NCBI GenBank assembly: GCA_013115135.1
Contig: JABANP010000084.1
Span: 94,591 to 158,590 of the forward strand
Length of the DNA: 64,000 bases
Direction: 5' to 3'
From: Perkinsus olseni
Lineage: Eukaryota > Perkinsozoa > Perkinsida > Perkinsidae
Shown here: piece after piece, positions 60,851-64,000 of the stretch
Position numbering within the stretch: the first letter of the stretch is position 1
How the letters are laid out: each line of letters begins with the position of its first letter
Notes under the pieces: model-generated
Seen by the model: only the letters and a program-made list of their open reading frames with translations
Told to the model about the DNA's origin: nothing
Database searches by the model: none
Translations under genes and position numbers: made by a program

Positions 60851-60903
60851 TCATTGATTCTTTCCACTATTTTCCAGAGTTTTGTCTCAAGTACCGTTTA
60901 TCA

Positions 60904-61345
60904 CGATCCAGTAGGCGATTTACGGATCCGAATCATCATCCATGAATCAGATCGCACGTGGATCCCATATTTGAGGATCAGAATACTTGTTTATGACTCA
61001 GCTGAGGAAGTCGACGGATCAGGTCCTACGGATCGGAGCACGTTGTCCTTAGAATTTAGCACGGTTGAGCCAAGCGATGCGACTCCGGCTCTCTTGGCTC
61101 ATTCGTCGCGTATCAATAGAATTTCTCATGCGAGTGATCCACGGATCACGGATCACGAATTTGTCTCACGGATCAAAGAACGGAATCCAGATTCTGGATC
61201 AGACTTTTCGGATCTTGGTGTGATCTGGTTCACGGAGCCGGATCAATAGTGCTCCCGGATCATCGCGCAGATCCGTGGATCAGGAACCGCATACCTACCC
61301 TTATCGAGACGTCAGATTTTTTTCTCAAGATCAGCCGTGGATCAG
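60904..61345 (+). repeat. GATC-dense degenerate repeat
   Basis: I count about 20 GATC words in roughly 440 bp, where fewer than two are expected by chance, mostly within CGGATCA, TGGATCA or GATCCG. Examples are the doublet ACGGATCACGGATCACG (61143-61159) and GATCCGTGGATCAGG (61271-61285). A plus frame (60854-61249) is open across part of it, but it looks like a by-product of the repeat. It may be a decayed microsatellite or a protein-binding array. Confidence 0.8.
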
Positions 61346-61649
61346 GATACGCACACACCATAGTATGAGTCATACTGACCGCGAGCCCGCAACCAGCACG
61401 TAATGAGCTAGTTGAGCTCAGGCCCTGAGCCTCAGGAGTGAGACTGCGCAGACTCTTGACTGACTGCTAAGGTATCTTCTACTCCCATGGGGGTTCTTCT
61501 TGTCGTAAACACAAAATTTCGCTAGCGATGGCGGTTGACCACTCGTAGCGACAGGGCCTGTGTCAAGGAAGCTAGTTGGCTCCTAAGTCGGAGGATCCTG
61601 TCGTGTTCTCTGTCCCTTTCGACGGTTAATGGATAACGCCATGGGGGGC

Positions 61650-61835
61650 AAATTAAGGAAAAAATTTTTTCGTCGAGAGTTTGAGTGGTGATATATTTAA
61701 AAGATATAACAATGTTAGGAGAGGATATAGACGAAATTTTAGGTTCGTATGAGTTCTAGAACTCACAAAGGCACAAAGTTGTGCCGGTGACACGAAAACT
61801 CCTCTTTAGATTGCGCGTGCTGTAGGCCCAATTAT
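61650..61835 (+). repeat. Dispersed repeat, copy 1
   Basis: Blocks shared in order with 62440-62625: TTTAAA-GATATAACAAT, TTAGGAGAG, GAAATTTTAGG/GAAATACC, AAAGTTGTGCCGGT, CACACGAAA/GACACGAAA, CTTTAGATTGC. Both copies are AT-rich at one end. No coding sense is seen. Confidence 0.65.
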
Positions 61836-62439
61836 CCTGGCGACCAGGAAGCGGAGTCTTTCTTCGAAGGTCCTTCAGAGAAAATTGCAGTGGAGGTCTA
61901 TCCTTGGATACTCCAAGCTGGATTGCCCCTGTCTCCAGTGCGGCGGGAGCCACAACAACTGTATTGAAGGAGCAGTCATAGTTCGCGGTTCTCGAATGGG
62001 GACTCCCCATTGGGGAGCAACTAGCTCTGAACTCCAGAGTCTGAAGGCTTCGAATGTATATACCCAGTCGTCGATTGACGGTTGAGGCGGAGAAGCCTGT
62101 CTATCGTGCGATATGAGGCACCGCCCGGTGACTCGCCGCCGACGATCAGTGCACATAGAACGTACACAGTAATGGCAGCAGTGACTCACTGAGGGAACGC
62201 AGGGACTATTCGCGGCTGACAAGACTTCCGGCTAAATGGATAACCCTCCTGCGGAAGAAGATTGAGTCTCAATCATTGAGAACGACTTGGGTTTGGTCCA
62301 TCACTATGATTCTACGGTCACCGTACAGGGGGGAGGGTGCTGCGGCTGCTGATTGCCGGAATATATTTCCGCTGATTTCCTTGAAGTCAGACGGGTCATC
62401 ACTAATTACTAATTAGGCCAGTTCGCGATCAAATAGAGA

Positions 62440-62625
62440 AGATACAAATCCGTGACACGTTTAAACGATATAACAATTTTAGGAGAGCTCATAGCTGAAA
62501 TACCCGAACTCAGGTCCATATTAGGTCTTAGTCTAAGACTCTTAGGGCTAGACTAGCCTAGCGCCGCTAGAGGAAAAGTTGTGCCGGTCACACGAAACTG
62601 TTTCTTTAGATTGCCCGTACTGTAC
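62440..62625 (+). repeat. Dispersed repeat, copy 2
   Basis: Partner of 61650-61835, about 790 bp downstream on the same strand. The 600 bp between them carry no recognised gene. The pair could bound a small non-autonomous element. Confidence 0.6.
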
Positions 62626-63342
62626 TCTATGGTTAGCGTGCTAGCGTGAGAAGCGCAACTGGGACACGACTCAGAGTCGTCGACTCTGTCACACGAGGTT
62701 TCCCTTTGTACGCACAACATATCATTATATCTCTCCGCACCGGACAGGACCTGCCCGACAGGTGTCCCCGTAAAAGAAACAATCCGAGAGGAACGCTATG
62801 CGCATGCGTGCTTTACGCTGCGGTCCATTGCCCAATCATCGAGATCATGATTCTCATTGTCTTATCAATTTATGCGTCATCCTGTGCCTCCTCGTGTTGC
62901 TAAGAAGTCCGCCGGTGTTAATACTAATGGATAGATAATCAACCCACCGAGCCTTGGCTGCAAACGATAGGTATTTCACGTAAGGATGGTCCAACCAGTA
63001 AGGACCAAAACCCAATAAAACTCTTTAATCTTATCTATACTTCACATACAAGCTCTAGCTTACTTAGCTTGAATGTCTACGATCACACAGAGCAAACGCT
63101 ACCCGCGCACGCCCTAAAAATCAAAGTGCTCAGTTTGCTCACAACACACCCCCGCAACGGCAGTGTAATTGTGTACAGACTCCACCTACGAGTGCACTTA
63201 AAACAGTAAGCTACTCCACCATCAGTGGCGGAAGTACAATAACATTAAATAGAGGTAACAATTCTACTTACAAGTCTGATCATGGTGGGCTCATGACACC
63301 AACTTATCCAGACAAAAAGTACTTAAACTCACGCAGCAAAAT
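62626..63342. other. Intergenic stretch, no confident feature
   Basis: A TGCGCATGCGTGCTTTACGC word near 62800 resembles the blocks upstream of the secreted-protein genes. No coding frame with a recognised motif is seen. Confidence 0.4.
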
Positions 63343-64000
63343 TTACCAACGACTGCCAGAGCTACCACTCGAGTGGCGCTTGTTCCAACCGTCATCATCC
63401 CTTCTTATACCAACCGTCGTCAGATCCATATCTTTTACCCCAGCTCTTCTTATAGGGACGCTCACGATAGCCCTCACGTAGTACGTGACACGTACCCAGG
63501 CACGAGAGCCACGGTCTTGAAGAGCTTCCTCAACCATCGTAGTCAAACGACTCAAGTCGGTCTTGCTCTCATCAATCTGACTTTGCATGTCACCCACCTC
63601 ATCTTGGGTGTCGCCAGTCTGAGCATCCTTTCCACCTTCAGTACTCATAGGAGTATCACCTCTCTGGGATAGGTCCCCAAGCTTACTGAAGAAGTTGTTC
63701 GACTTACTTGGTGACGTATGGGGAGTTACTTTATCCGGCCTGACCACCAACGGGGAGATACTGCCAATATCCAAGGCATCGTAACCAATGGGGTCCTCGG
63801 TTGACGGGGAAAACGTTTGCAGATCCACAGTCGCAGCACCACAGACCCTACCCACGATCTCATTCAACGCCTTGGAGACAGGGTCCTTAACCAGTCTTAG
63901 CGTCAGGGCTGTATAACCGAGTCCCAGATCCGAGCACTTCTTCCAAGTTGACATCCACGTAGGGCTCTTGGACACACTCTTGTTGCTAATCAGAGGTGGT
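63343..64000 (-). CDS. Unknown hydrophilic protein, 5' partial at the window edge
   Basis: The minus frame is open from the right edge to a stop at 63343-63345, over 210 codons. The product is Ser/Thr/Asp-rich with a short helical region (DMQSQIDESKTDLSRLTTMVEEAL). In the last part another frame reads GYRERPYKKSWGKRY and GSDDGWYKKG then stop, similar in style to the Gly-Tyr-Lys tail of the methyltransferase. A short intron starting GTACGTG near 63500 could connect them. No family is recognised. Confidence 0.5.
   Translation of the reverse strand, partial: PPLISNKSVSKSPTWMSTWKKCSDLGLGYTALTLRLVKDPVSKALNEIVGRVCGAATVDLQTFSPSTEDPIGYDALDIGSISPLVVRPDKVTPHTSPSKSNNFFSKLGDLSQRGDTPMSTEGGKDAQTGDTQDEVGDMQSQIDESKTDLSRLTTMVEEALQDRGSRAWVRVTYYVRAIVSVPIRRAGVKDMDLTTVGIRRDDDGWNKRHSSGSSGSRW

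Overview
The window looks like nuclear DNA of a perkinsozoan alveolate, most likely Perkinsus. It carries an elongation factor-like GTPase (EFL) rather than EF-1alpha, a pattern shared with dinoflagellates and Perkinsus. It also has alpha- and beta-tubulin, base composition near 50% GC, many very short GT-AG introns and a tyrosine-recombinase retrotransposon. There are no bacterial operons. The species is inferred from these features, not from a database match.

Layout. 1-8.4 kb holds intron-rich housekeeping-type genes: a bromodomain gene cut by the left edge, a 15-exon cap 2'-O-methyltransferase, tRNA-Thr(AGT), a membrane-protein gene and a helical-protein gene (both minus strand). 8.4-10.3 kb is unresolved. 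10.3-21.6 kb is an array of three secreted TIM-barrel-like paralogues; the first two lie in a segmental duplication interrupted by a decayed retroelement that carries a nested SINE-like insertion. A small acidic-protein gene sits inside the array. 23.5-27.8 kb is a large Sfi1-like centrin-binding repeat protein. 28.7-38.7 kb holds a second secreted family (three tandem minus-strand copies, one plus-strand copy), with repeat fragments between them.

39.5-48.3 kb is a conserved core: EFL (minus), a GT61-type glycosyltransferase (plus, divergent from EFL), an Hsp20-domain gene (plus), then beta- and alpha-tubulin head-to-tail (minus). A secreted pepsin-like protease follows at 50.7 kb. 51.8-61.4 kb is dominated by a DIRS/Ngaro-type element (gag-like ORF, RT-RNase H, tyrosine recombinase) and flanking direct repeats, then a GATC-dense tract. 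The right edge cuts a minus-strand gene of unknown function.

Most genes were read by joining exons by hand on frame, splice sites and family motifs. Introns cluster at 42-55 nt and very often begin GTAG. Several well-conserved genes, including both tubulins, carry isolated single-base frame breaks; residual assembly indels are the simplest explanation, but raw reads or RNA would be needed to settle it. Positions of exon edges and breaks are given so each can be checked.
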